From Poecilobothrus nobilitatus (Eukaryota > Arthropoda > Insecta > Diptera > Dolichopodidae), in contig OX352774.1 in assembly GCA_947095535.1 (NCBI GenBank), forward strand, positions 223,312,965-223,376,964: a stretch of DNA of 64,000 nt. The letters run 5' to 3'. The notes below the pieces were generated by a model. That model searched no databases and was not told the origin of the DNA. It saw only the letters and a program-made list of their open reading frames with translations. Shown here one piece after another: positions 49,590-62,506 of this stretch (within the stretch, counting starts at the first letter, position 1; every line of letters begins with the position of its first letter). The translations under genes were made by a program, and so were the position numbers.

Positions 49590-49742
49590 TTTTTGAATTA
49601 TCGTACAGGCGGACGGACTGATTTCGATTCTGAACCGATTCATACACTATGTCTATATCTAGCTTAACTCCTTTAAGGTATCACAAACGTAATGGCAAAT
49701 TTATTATACCTTTGTTGAACATACGTTCATGCAGGTATAATT
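49590..49742 (-). mobile_element. Head of a second Helentron-like family
   Basis: On the minus strand: TATACCTGCATGAACGTATG, then AGGTATAATAAATTTGCCAT, GTTTGTGATACCTTAAAGGA, CTAGATATAGACATAG and AGTCCGTCCGCCTGTACG. The order of parts copies the 44186 element (short palindrome, GGTATA, AGGAG, GACAT, GTCCGTCC), but the sequence differs. The rest of the element is unclear. Confidence 0.45.
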
Positions 49743-50179
49743 GATCCAAGTTACCAAACCCTGTATTATTAAATATTTGCAAATCTATATATTAACAAAA
49801 TGAAATTAAGATGTTTTAGGGTTTCCATAAGAAATTTATTTTTCATTGAAAGTAATCAATAAAGAAAGAAAATGAAAAAAACAAAATGGTTTTATTGAAA
49901 AATAAGAATATGTTTTTAAAACTTGAAATTCAATAATTCAATGTCTGCAACGGTTAATTCTTGGACAGTATTCATGGACGATGATTAGAACAATTTTCGG
50001 AAATGGTGATTAGAGATTTTCACTACGTAACACACAGAATCCACCATTATCTACTGCACAATATGCACAAGATAAGGCGAGCACTAACTTCATAAGTTCG
50101 AATGTCATAAGTACGAAATCGAGAATGATATTATAAGTATACGAAAAAAATTGATCATTTACATTTCGTACCTAATTTA

Positions 50180-50905
50180 ATAGATGAAATGGGTTAAAGT
50201 AGCTTAACAATTTGTCTCTGGTTTTCTTTAAAACCGTAAATTCATCCTGCAAAATTGGATACACATCGGGGACAAAAATGATTTTTTGCAGAATATCAAG
50301 CCGAAATGTGTTTATGTATGACTAAATTTATTGAATAATGTTTTGTGTTAAAGAGCAACTCTTGTGCAAATTTTCAACTCCATTGGTAAAACCATTTAAA
50401 CAAGACAATTAAATTAAAAACTTCATTGAGCCTTCGTGCCGAAATGGGTTAATGGATCGTAACGAAATTAACTAGCTGAGCCCCTGTGCTAAAGAGCAAT
50501 ATTCTTGCCAATTTTCAATTCAAATAAGCAAGACAGAAAAAAAATTAAACAAACTGTTACCGGAACCTTACTGTCTTTCAGATCATAAAATTACCCTACA
50601 AAGTTGGACATGTATCGGAACCAAACAATTTTTTCGAAGTCCGTCGGGCCAAATTGGGTCAATATGTTGAAATCAAATTTATTAGGTAAACGCCGAAAGC
50701 TAAGAAAAAAACCTGTGTAAAATTTTGAACCCAATCGGTCAAACCGTTTAAGCAGGACAATGAACAAACTTTAAAACGCCTCAGACGTAATGAGTTAATG
50801 AACCGGTACGTGACAAAGCCGACAATTTCTTCCAGGCTCCTAAAAATGTTCGTGTGAAATTTGGATTCAATCCTGAGACAAATCGAAACAAACTGAGACA
50901 AACGA
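50180..50905. repeat. Degenerate tandem repeat block (~137-bp period)
   Basis: Related segments recur: GTGCAAATTTTCAACTCCAT (50355), TTGCCAATTTTCAATTC (50492), GTGTAAAATTTTGAACCCAA (50715) and GTGTGAAATTTGGATTCAAT (50852), each followed by a GGTCAAACCGTTTAAGCAGG-like stretch or its remains. GAAATGGGTTAA-like words precede. The spacing is about 137 except for one longer gap. Non-coding. Confidence 0.6.
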
Positions 50906-52012
50906 ACAAATACACTTTCTTTTTTATATATTGTAGATATAAATATATACATATACATATTCTGAAAAGGTGAATAAATAACTCTGGTTTTCTAACCAAC
51001 TATAAAATCCCTCCTAAATCAAAATTCTGCATGTATATAATAAATTCATATTCTGCAATCAATAAGTTTATAACGCTGATTTTGTAACCATATATCGCTT
51101 TCCCAAAAATTATTTTTTTTACCTTTATATTGTTTTGTGATTGTGATATAAATTCGAGAAAAAGGGATATATCTAAAATTTTATTTTATTTAATAAAATC
51201 AATTGTAAGAAACTGACATAATGGACCTTATTTCCAATTCGATAAAGATAAATAATCAATTTTATTCCTAGTTACAAAATCAGGATTTCATGCTTTTTTC
51301 AGAAGATGTATACATACTTATGTTGTTTTTTTCTAATTGTCGAACTTATGACATTTTCGTTCTTCGTACCTAACATTTGTACGTATTCTATGATACAAGT
51401 AAGATATAAGTAAGATTTAATCATTAAGAGAAGCCACGACGAACTTTAGAAGAACTTAAAAAATTAATCAAACTCCTGAAAGCAACAGAACTCTTATGGC
51501 AGATACACTAGCTATCGAATTGTTCCAATATGGCAGTTATGATTTAGTTATGATTATAAGACATATTTTCGAAAAACCAAGAACTCCTATTTATTGAATT
51601 TTAATGTTGCGTCAGATTATGGAAAAGTGTCATAAGTTTAACATAAGAATTCATCATCTATTCCTATAGATTTTATAAAGGAATATACGATACAATCGGA
51701 ACTTATTAATGTATAGCATGATTTTGGCTTGCACATTGTATGATTTATTAAAATAGATAATAATACCTCTCAAACGTAGAAAGACTTTAGACAAGAGAAC
51801 CCAATCTCCTGCAAATTTTTTAATATTGTATTGGCGAAAGTTGTGCACATTGTTGGTATCGAAAGTAAAATAATTCTTTTTTAAATAGCCCACACTTTTG
51901 TTTGCGCTGATGATATATAACTAATTGAGAAAAAGAAGAAGGTAGTTTACCCAACCTTTATAACACTTAAAGAGAATCCTAGTATTGTGAATCAATAAAT
52001 CCAAGACATGCA

Positions 52013-52168
52013 TTTTTTTTTTAATGCATTTCTCTGCCACATAAATGTGGACAGAAAATTACACAGCCTTTCCTGTTCAGGCGGGGCTGTAAATGTCGTA
52101 AGGGGGAATAATTCTTACGACGTGTGTGGGATTCGAACCCACACTTCCTCGGTGTTTATAGCGTCGAG
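52013..52168 (-). mobile_element. 5'-truncated tRNA-derived SINE
   Basis: Minus-strand copy with T-tract (A-tail), the full body and an intact B-box (GGGTTCGAATCCC), stopping soon after ACACCGAGGAAG. The A-box half of the tRNA head is missing. A LINE fragment starts about 20 bases beyond the break. Confidence 0.78.
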
Positions 52169-52189
52169 TTCCCCGTATTAATTTAAAGA

Positions 52190-52715
52190 TCACAATGGAC
52201 AATTATCGTTTCGAGATTGTGAACAGTTTAGATACCATAGTTGTATAATAATTTATCATAACGATAACACCAGCGAAAAATTAAAGGATTCTGGTGAACA
52301 TGTGCTACTTTAGTTGAGCTAACAAATGAAATTTAAATATCTCAACTATACAATTGTTCGTTCCATACATTGCTATATGACTCCAGAGTTTTGGACAATG
52401 TTAAAATGCGATAAAAACTTCTAAAATACCATGCAAGATATTTGGTCCATAACCAAAGCTAGTACGCACTTTACGACAACATAAACTTGGTCAGACGAAT
52501 AAAAATACTAAACCTGCGTTGACGACAATTGTTAGAAATTGGTTTTTGAATTTTGAATCCAATTCAATAATGTACGTAGTAGAGGAAAACCGCGTTAAGA
52601 CGAAAGAAGAGGTAGGCAGGACTATCGAAATTTTGGTTTACCGAGTTTATAGAGAAATGCTGTTCAAGATAAAAACCCATGGAGAAGTTATTTTTGAAAA
52701 ATCTAAAGTCGCCTA
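52190..52715 (+). mobile_element. LINE reverse transcriptase C-terminal fragment
   Basis: Decayed plus-strand coding sequence: DNYRFEIVNS, a frameshift, then NYTIVRSIHCYMTPEFWTML with KCDKNF. This parallels the late-RT signature (K-LY-TLI-P-L-YGAETWT, then the KILR region). The final open piece (VVEENRVKTKEEVGRTIEIL) fits the region after RT (R-EENR, then GRPK-RW). Frameshifts and stops show it is dead. Confidence 0.5.
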
Positions 52716-52949
52716 GAGTTATATAATAATAAAGAAATATTGAAATCTAAACAAACCATTTTAATTTATATCTTTTTAGTCATAAGTATTTTATTTTATA
52801 TACCTATTCATTTCTTAGTGAACATAGGGTTAAAAAATTCTACTACCAATTTTCTTTCTCTTGCGCTACTAGTCTTTTAAATTCAACCCACAACTTGTTA
52901 CTTCGCTCTATCATCTTAGTTTGGATGCTTACTTAGGGTATGTTACTTA

Positions 52950-53580
52950 GTCTAGTCGATCATTCTTCTGCAAGGGTTCCAGAACAACGCCTGCCGTGCT
53001 ACTGAGTTTGTTCGACGTCGGAGAATATGGTCGATCCATTAAAATTTTCTTCTTCAAATTTGGATTTCGATGAGTTCTTAACTGGTAAACACACATAATT
53101 CCTCGTTTAATGTTTTTTATGGTCAGAATATTCCGGCATATTATTATCTTCGCATTTGTTAGTGAAAACCTGTCACTTTCGTATGTTATTTCTTATTACT
53201 AGCCAATTCTCACTCCCATACAGTAGCACAAATGTAACGCACGCAATAAATATTGTTATCTTATGGATGCGGCCTATGACGGTGTTTTTCAGGTTGCCCA
53301 AAATATCGCGTAGATACCTCTTGCCTTCGAAATTCTGTATCTCTATTGTAATACTGTAATTCTGTTTGTCTATATGTTTTTTACCGTTCCTCCGTCTGTT
53401 ATTATCATATTTTTAAAGTATTCATATTCAGCTATCTCTTCAGTTTGGATATTTCCGATAAATATACTGAAGTTCGGTTTACAAAGTTCATTTTCATTAT
53501 TTTTATTTTTCTTGTGTACGAAGGCAATAGTTTATTTACTAACAGTTGCGGTCTAATTGCCCAATTGTTTAACAAAAATA
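52950..53580 (-). mobile_element. LINE reverse transcriptase fragment, opposite strand
   Basis: Minus-strand frames hold AEYEYFKNMIITDGGTVK (the FKYLG-I--DG position) at about 53430-53385 and RIHKITIFIACVTFVLLYGS then ENW at about 53270-53200. LLYGSE-W is a strong late-RT hallmark. Stops and frame changes separate the pieces. It faces the plus-strand fragment just to its left. Confidence 0.55.
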
Positions 53581-53867
53581 ATAGTACACTTGCAATTTAA
53601 GCAATTCCATATGTTGAAGATTGAACATTATTGAGATCAACATCAAATTTTCACATATTCGCATTTCTCTTCCAAGCTTCGCTCTTCCTAAGACAGTCTT
53701 GCCAGCCTAATTGTTGAACAATCAGGAAGCAAAAATAAACACAGAACTACAATAATAAAATTTTTAAAAAGAAAACATTTTTCAGAAATTAAAATGATCG
53801 ATCATTATATGAACTTTACACATTTTTAATAAAAAAGTTAATTTACTTATATGTATAAGTTTGATTA

Positions 53868-54068
53868 TATAGGTGTGATATAGGTGTCATTATAAATATC
53901 AACAGGTTGGATTTTAAAAAAAAAAGTTATTTCTATATATATAATATATGTTATATTTTTATAATTTTATTTATCGACTAAAAATTAATTTGACCAGGCA
54001 AATCATTTCTGTATATACCCATATACAATATAAAAAGATGCGAATTTCAATTTAATATGATCCATTAT
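53868..54068 (+). repeat. Upstream flank duplicated at 48071-48257
   Basis: It holds GTGATATAGGTGTCATTATA, CTAAAAATTAATTTGACCAG and CATATACAATATAAAAAGAT, matching 48071-48257 apart from small gaps. It sits directly before the Helentron-like head in both places. Confidence 0.75.
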
Positions 54069-55299
54069 TATACCCTACAGTTAAAGTATAGGGTATATTA
54101 ACTTTGGTATGATGTTTGTAACCACCAAAAGGAAGAGAGTTAGATATAGACATGTATAATCAGGATCACCTCCTGATCAATTCTGAATCAGGATCACCTC
54201 CTGAGTCGATTTAACGATGTCCGCCCGTACGTACGCACGATAACTCAAAAAATAATGATGCTATCTTGATGAAATTTATACTGTAGCTTAACAATGACTA
54301 AAGTAAGACGGGTAAAGTAAGACGGACAAATGGGCGAAATCGGACCATGGGTTCGGGTACCTCCCATAGAACTCTCAAAACCGAATACGCATATCTTCGA
54401 AATTAATAAAGATAGAAACTTAAAATTTTGTTAGAGGGTGTGTTTTCCTGAATCTCTGATATCCCTAAAATTTGAGATGAATTGGAGTGGTTGTTCGGAT
54501 ACCTCCGACACAACTCCCAAAATCCAACAAGCATATCTTCGAAATTAATAAAGATAGAAACTTCAAATTTGATACGAGGGTGCTGTTTCCTGAATCCCTA
54601 ATTTGTCTAAAATTTGAGATGAATTGGAGTGGTTATTCGGGTACCTCCCATACAACTTCTAAAACCGAACAAGCATATCTTCGAAATCATAATAAAGATA
54701 GAAACTTCAAATTTGGTACTAGGGTGTTGTTTCTTAAACCCTTGATTTGTTCAAAATTTGATATGAATTGGAGGAGTTGTTCGGGTACCTCCGACACAAC
54801 TCCCAAAATCCAACAAGCATATCTTCGAAATTAATAAAGATAGAAACTTCAAATTTGATACGAAGGTGCTGTTTCCTGAATCCCTAATTTGTCTAAAATT
54901 TGAGATAAATTAGAGTGGTTGTTCGGGTACCTCCCATACAACTTCCAAAACCGAACAAGCATATCTTCGAAATTAATAAAGATAGGAACTGCAAATTTGA
55001 TACGAGGGTGTTGTTTCCTGAATCTCTGATTTGCCTAAAATTTCAGATGAATTGGAATGGTTGTTCGGGTATTTTCCACACAACTCCCAAGACCGAACAA
55101 GCATGTCTTCGAAATTAATAAATATAAAAACCTGAAATTTTGTACAAAGGTTGTAAAAGCATTTATTTTTTTTAGCTTATATTAAATACCTAACTAAAAT
55201 AACTTATGGATTTTTAATTTAATTTGCATTTTTTAGGTGTAGGGTAAAAATAAGTCGGTTGCATGTTAAAGTCGGCTTGCTGTTACATTTATTTGTTTT
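54069..55299 (+). mobile_element. Helentron-like element, mid-length copy
   Basis: Head TATACCCTACAGTTAAAGTA, AACCACCAAAAGGAAGAGAG, doubled CTGAATCAGGATCACCTCCT-like unit (54164-54205), GTCCGCCCGTACG, TAACTCAAAAAATAATGATG. About six tandem units of ~142 bp follow (54350-55130), then ATGGATTTTTAATTTAATTT, GGTGTAGGGTA and AAGTCGGTTGCATG. Same ends as the 44186 element, on the other strand. Confidence 0.75.
54350..55140. repeat. Tandem array of ~142-bp units
   Basis: TTCGGGTACCTCC or a close variant recurs at about 54350, 54493, 54634, 54777, 54921 and 55062. Each unit also has AAGCATATCTTCGAAATTAA and CTGAATCCCTAATTTG. The units are related to the last unit of the 61756 element, and differ from the 146-bp units at 44.6-46 kb. 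Confidence 0.88.
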
Positions 55300-58200
55300 A
55301 ATATTATTTTTGTAAATGTTTTAGAGCCGTTATTATTTTAATTCAACAATTTGTTTTACCAGAAAATGGAAAAATATTAAAATTTTCTATTATCATGTTA
55401 TCGTAAGTAATTTTTTCACAATGGTTATTTTTTTTTTCTAAATATATAACAAACAAATCTAGAAATGTGGACAAATCTTTTACTATAATATGTCAGGTAC
55501 TTTTAGGTATAGAAATATTTCCAGCATTTTAGGCACAATCTTCTATGTTCATCTAGCTTTAAAGTTCATAGAGAAATCATTTTCTTTTTTTTGTAACTAT
55601 CCAATTTAATCAAAACTTAATTCCTTAATAAATAAATTCTCAAGAACATTCTTTTTTCTAAAAAAAACTTACTTACCCAAAGGTTTTTCACAATTCCATT
55701 TGAAGTTTTAATCAATTTCTATATTATGCATATACTTGGACGTGTCACCTCAACAATTTTCTTTCTTGATGGTATAAAAATATAAAATAGACTGGATGTT
55801 GGTAAGATATGGTTTGATCATTTGATTTCAAATGAGTTTTATTAATGATAAAATTACATTTAATTTTATTTTTCAAATTTTAAGTTCTATTTTTATTTCA
55901 AAATTAAAAATTAAACTCTTTATTAATTAAAATTTCATTGTATATAGAAATGCTTACTTAAATTTCCCTACGCAAACTGAAGTTATAAAATTATAACTTT
56001 CTTCAATCTTTTAAATTAATGAAATTATCAGCATAAGTGTTATGTATTATGGAAGAGGGATAAATCACAAAAATCGTTTTACAAAAGAATATTTCATCAA
56101 AAGACTATAAATTCTTCAAAAATTATATTTTACAAACAAGAAAACAAAACTTTTGTAAATTTTTAGACACTCACGGTATATCCTAAAGAAGTTTTAAACA
56201 TTAAGGTATCTTAGAAAAAAAATTTTTCCACGAGTTAGTAACAGACATTACGGTTTTACCTAGTAACACACAACAATATATGTAATCCATTAAACAAGTG
56301 AAGTAGTCTGTATATAGTAAACATTAAGCAGTAGTATTTTATATAAATTTTTAAAAATTATACAATATTTCGTTGAATGATCATTTTCTTAGTTTTAAAT
56401 AAAAATTACTTTAACATTGTTTAATATTAAATAACTTAATAATAAAAGAATAATTTTAAAACTCAAATAAAATAAAATATTTAGTAACTTTTAAATACTA
56501 TACTATAATCTGATCGGTTAAATCAGCTTTTTTTTATTATTACATTGTGTCTTTTATGAAAGAATTTCGTTCTCATTAATAAACATTTTTTTATATCTAC
56601 AAAACATTGATTCAATTAAATAATATAATATGTATGTATGAATGTACATATTTATTGAGAAAAACTGTAATTAAATTTGTACATTAAAAGTATCTAAATA
56701 AACACCATAATAATATATAAGTTTGATAAGAGTCACAAGAGGTTAATGTACTAATGATCTATATTATTAGGTAATAAATATCTTGATAACTCAATATCCG
56801 TATGAGCATTGTTGCCAGCTAATTAAAATAAATTATGTAAGACTTATTTAGAAGTTATAAGAACAATCTTAACCTTATAACTAAAGTATAGTTATTTATT
56901 ATCATTTTATAGATACTAGAACCAGCTAGAACTTTAAATAGAACCAGCTAGAGCTTTAAAATAGAATATTTTCATTAAAACTATAAAATTCAATATTATA
57001 AATAAGCTCAAATCAAAAATCAGAAAAAAAAATTACATTAATTTTTTGTAGTTCAAAATGGCATACATAATAAATAACATTTTTCATTTTTTTTCATCGA
57101 ATACAATTATTTTTATATAATTATTTATTAATTTTAAAATAAGTATAATTATTTTTTATTGTCATTTTTATAAATTTATTAATTTTTTGTTAAATCTATT
57201 TTAAATATCATATTAAAATATAAAATTAACTTAAAAGTTTAAGGTTTAAATTTTTAATTATAATTAATTACGTTAACGGTTAACCGTTCATAATCAAAAA
57301 TTTCCTAATTATTTGGTAACGCACAAATTTATTAAATTTTTTAATTATTTTGATTCATCAAATCATTAAGAAATCAGAAAATTTTTACTAAATATATGAA
57401 ATATATGTGTATATATACCTGTCTTATATGTTAATCCATTATTTTATTTTAATTTTCAATTTCAAACCTTGCTTAATATTTTATACTTTAATATTTTATT
57501 TAACTCCTTAGTCCTTACTGTTTATATCTTATGAAAATCATTTGCTGCTTTTTATTTTTTTATTTTATTTTATAATTTACAATAATTTTATAATATTTTG
57601 TTATTTAATAAAAATTAATAATAATTATTTAATAATTTTAAAAAAATCGTTAACATTTTTATCAATATATAATTTTAATAACATAATTCCGCGGTCTTTA
57701 AATATTATTCAGCAGTTTTTTCAAAACTGAAAATTAATTGCAATTTGCGAAACTACTTTATTTTTTAAATAAAAAAAAAAAAACATAAATTCTAAGTAAC
57801 TCATACATATACGTAGATATGTATCTATACGTATAAAAATTTAGTTCGTTGTATTGTATTTTTGCATGCAGTTGAGACCAAAAATAGATAAACATTTAAA
57901 ATATTTCAAAAATATATACCCACAGGTTATTATAGGTATAGATATATATACATAGGTAATATTATAGGTAACTAAAATGGTTTGTAAAAATTTTTAATAT
58001 AATCCCTATAAGTATCAAAGTAAAAAAATTTCAAATAAAATTAATTAGAATACAGAAAGTTTTTCGTTTAAAAACAATCGAAAGTTGTAAAATTGTAACG
58101 CGAATTTGAAATTTTAGTACATAAGAAGTGGCATACAGTTATGTTAAGAAATAATTGTTAAAATAATTTTAAAATAACATACCTACCTACTTATTTATAT

Positions 58201-61200
58201 AATAATGTGTATTACCTAATTCATATAATAATGTGTATTTTTATATACAAATGCGTATCATATTATATAAAGAGATATAATTTTTATTTTTACAAAATCT
58301 TCCCATATAAAATAATAAACTTTGTTACACTAGATACATTATTATATGTATCTATACATTATTTTTTGTTCCTGGAAAATAAAATAAAAACTCATTTTGA
58401 AGTGATTTTTGCTAACTTTTCAAACAAAATAATAAAACCTAAAAAATATTTAAACCGATGTTCATTTATTTGCACTATAAAAATTTTACTAGAATATCTC
58501 TAAAATATAAATATAAAGTTTTAAGTTGATTGAGTTAGAAACCTTATATTACCATAATATGTTATATATTATGTTACCTTATGTTATGAAACATTGAGTT
58601 ACCAATACCTCGTTTATTTGCGTTTTTTCATATTGCAACGCAAAAAATTTCCAAAAAAATTTTATATTAAACTTATTTGATTTTTATAGAGAAAAATGAT
58701 ATTTTTATGTTTTTGTATTTGTTATTTAAATACAACCGTTTAAAACGTGATGACAATTCGCACCGCGATTTTGGTCGCTATTTGTGCGAATATTAATTCT
58801 TCATAAACATTAATTATGAAGAATCAGAATCTACAAATTTAATTTAATTTTATTAATTTTGTATTTTAATGAATTTATTGTTTTGTTTTAAATTTTTTTT
58901 TTGTTTATAAATTATAGGTATATTTTTTTTTTTTTCTATTTTAATGAAATGTATGTAATTTTCTATTTTAATACAAAAAACTTAATAATAACTTGAAGTT
59001 GACATAATGTTTTTGAGTAAAAATTTTTTTGATTTAGGATTGAAAAGAATTTTTCATATTTTAATACAATTCCATATAAAAGTTCATTTCGAATTGCAAA
59101 TTTTCCCTTACGACAAATATTTTTGAAACCAATTGTTGTAGCAGATCGAGGTATTGTATACTTAATTTTATATCATTATATTACAAAATCCATTTATCCA
59201 GCCACTGCGGTGTAGTTATTATAACATCGAACTTTCATTTGAACGTCTTGAGTTTATGAAACTCCGGCTAGATCACATAGAATAATAAATAAAAATAATA
59301 TAGATTTTCTTTATCATAATTATTATAATACAATTAAATAAAAAATAAATATAAACTATAAACATGTATCATATAGATATAGATGGCGCAGAAATAAAAA
59401 AATATTTGCGTTCCAATAGCTTAGTAAAATCATTGATTCAAAAAACTAAAGCCTGCTAATCAAATATGATTAAAAATGATTTGTATGTTGCGATAATTAT
59501 AAGTTTCACAGTTCTAAAACAGCATACTACAGATAAACATGTAACTATATGGGTTGATAAAATATTGACGTTGGCTGTTTTTCAATTATACTTTGTCTTT
59601 CACAACACATAATTGAAAATATTAGGTATGTATGGATATTGATTTTGTAACTGTGTTTTTAAATTCTAATGCGCAAATATATAATATGTACTTTATTCAT
59701 GTACATATTATATACAATGTATATCCATTTATAATTTAATAAAAGTAAAAGTATATCCATACCATTACCATACATATTTTTATATCTACACAATTATTTT
59801 TATAATAGTATGCGTTTAATAAGAAACTCAACCCAATTGGTAGTTTACAAATTTTCAAAAATAGGCGGAGTTTCTTTTATTGTTTATTGGAGCACATTAA
59901 ACAGGTTCCGTTTATTAATTTACCTTTCTTGATATTTTATTACTTATTAGTTATTATTATAAATCTATTACTTTTTCTCATCTTCTATAATACCGCCTTT
60001 GATAAAAATCTTAATGTTTTGTTAAGAAAATAATTTAGGCCTTATAGATTTTATGTTTCTTGATTTGGTTTTGTTTTATTATTGAGATCAATCTATGTAT
60101 TTGATTATTCGAAGAAAAAATTAAAATACAATTAAACTAATTAAAAGCAAAAATAAGATAAATTAAATACCCATAATAAGAAAGAAAATAATAAAACGGT
60201 GTCAATTAATTGTAATTTAAAAACAATATAATAAAAAGTAAATACATATGTATATGTATGTATGTAGATATACTAAATATAAGTGTCAATTAATTTAAAT
60301 TACAATAAAAAAAGATAGATATAAGTTGAATATTAAAAAAATGTCATAATCAAAAAGAACATTTAACATGATTATTGTTTATGTTTTATTGAATTAAAAA
60401 TTGATTTAATTGACTATTTTTTTGTAAAAATACGCTCGTTAGAATTTAGAAAAGAATTACAATTACAAAAACAGATTTTATAAATTCGAATAATTTAAAA
60501 CTTTAAAATTTAATAAATCTCCACAATTTAAACCTACCTCTAATGAGAATGAAAATACAATTCTTGATACAATTATATTCATATGTATATAAAAGAAGAA
60601 TAACTTTCATAGACAAAATGGTACTTTTACCAATCATACATTTATTCATAAATATTTTTGTAGTATAGAAAATATATATTATAGATTAATTATTTCCAAT
60701 ATTATATTATTATAATTAATAAATAGCTAAACATTTTTATTATCATTATTATTGTATATACATAAGTACATTCAAAGCCACCACCTATATGTATATGGGT
60801 ATAACCATACTATAATTTCTGTAATTTTTGGAGTTTATATAGATAAATGACATTATGCTGAAAATGTAGGAGGAAAAAAAAGTAAATAATGGAAACTTAA
60901 AAAATCATTATGTTAATACCGTTTTATTAAAATAAAAAAGCTTTAAATGATATTTGTTTTCTACAGAGTTGATAATTTGTAATTTCACGCTCTAATAAAT
61001 CTCGTTCTATGAGACCATATCAGATCTAGAAATATGGTTGATAAAGTTTATTGAAAAATTATTTCAATATGGTACTTGGTTTCATTTTAACTTATAGGCT
61101 TCCAATTTTAGAAATATAAAACTAAATTAACTTATTTAGGCACCCAAAAAACGAATGAGAATAGACCCCACCTCCAAAAAAAATTTTTGTTTGTTTTGAA

Positions 61201-61755
61201 CCTCAGAAAAACCTTTAGTTCTATGGTAGGTTATTGGCGAAACACCCTGTATATACTGTATGGTAGGTACTTTATTGATACATTCTAATTTGGAACAATA
61301 TGGCATTGGAAATGTATTAAACAGAAGTTTTAAAGTGCTTTAAACAACCAATTCATATTTCTTGTTATAAATTATTATTAACGCATACTTTTTTTTAAAT
61401 TTAATAAGGGTCTAAAATTTTATACAATAATTCCGTCATTTGCTTAATAAATTTAATTTCAGATTACCTATTATATAAAATGTAATTGCAATTTAACTTA
61501 ACTACTATGCAAATTAATATACGCTTATTAATAAAAAAATATGATGTAATTTACTACATATACATATTACACACTTTCTAAAGGTTTTATATTCAATTGA
61601 AAGAGTAAATAGCACTCATTGTAATATAGTCTTTAAAGAAAATTAAACTTCTTTAAGCCGGGAACAAAACTGTTGTAATCATATTCTATATAATAGATAT
61701 ATGTTAAGGATAATGAATGTGCCACATATTTGGTTTTGTCTGAAAGAAGAATTTA
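55300..61755. other. Long AT-rich stretch without recognised features
   Basis: Over 6 kb with only chance frames. Two short neighbouring palindromes occur at 58756-58824 (ATTCGCAC with GTGCGAAT; ATTCTTCAT with ATGAAGAAT). 61130-61260 is slightly less AT-rich and ends GCGAAACACCCTGTATA, like a MITE end, but no matching left end was found. Confidence 0.4.
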
Positions 61756-62506
61756 TTATACCCTACACCTAAAGTATAGGGTATATTAACTTTGATATGG
61801 TGTTTGGAACCACAAAAAAGAAGCGAGTTAAATATGGACATGTATTATACATATATATTCTTAATCAGAATTACCTCCTGAGTTAATTTAACGATGTCCG
61901 CCCGTCCGTCCGCTCGCACCATAACTAGCTACCTTGATGAAATTTACATAATAATTTAATAATTACGAAACGGAGGTGGATATTAAATATGAGCAAAATC
62001 GGTCCATGAGTTCGGATTCTGGAAGCTTCCGAACAAGCCCCAGAGCAAACTAGTATATGTCCACAACCAATAAAGATATATAGAACCTTTATATTTGGTA
62101 CAAGGGTGTTCTGATATATTTCCTTTCATTTAAAATTGATAACTGACAATTGGACCATGGGTTTGGATTAAACAACATACATAAACATTTAAAAATTGTA
62201 CAAGAGTATTCTGTTATGTTTCCTCTATGTTCCTGAAATGTGAAATGAATTGGAGTGGCGATTCGGGTAGCTGACACACGCCTCCCAAGCCCTAACAAGC
62301 ATATCTTCAAAAATAATAAAGATAGAAACTTGAAATTTTGTTCAAGGATGTTAAAGCATGCCTCTTTTATGTTCTTAAAATTCGAGTTGAATAAGGAAGA
62401 AAAGGGAGGCGGTTCAAGCAGCTGCCAAAAAACTTATGGATTTTTAATTTAATTTGAATTATTCAGGTGTAGGGTATTCATAAATCGGTTGCATCGACTT
62501 GTTTTT
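61756..62506 (+). mobile_element. Helentron-like element, short copy
   Basis: Head TATACCCTACACCTAAAGTA, GGAACCACAAAAAAGAAGCG, GTCCGCCCGTCCGTCCGC. The tail is ATGGATTTTTAATTTAATTT, CAGGTGTAGGGTATTC, ATCGGTTGCATCGACTTG. Between them lie about two to three units: one (CTTCCGAACAAGCCCCAGAG, near 62026) like the 146-bp type, one (GATTCGGGTAGCTGACACAC, near 62260) like the 142-bp type. So both unit types belong to one ancestral element. Confidence 0.75.

Noticed and set aside
54487..55118. Open frames of 115 and 67 codons
   Set aside because: Produced by the ~142-bp tandem repeat of the Helentron-like element; the peptides are repeats of one another.
58207..58503. Plus-strand 98-codon frame
   Set aside because: Composition is what chance gives in this AT-rich DNA (Ile, Tyr, Phe, Lys); no splice context, domain or signal.
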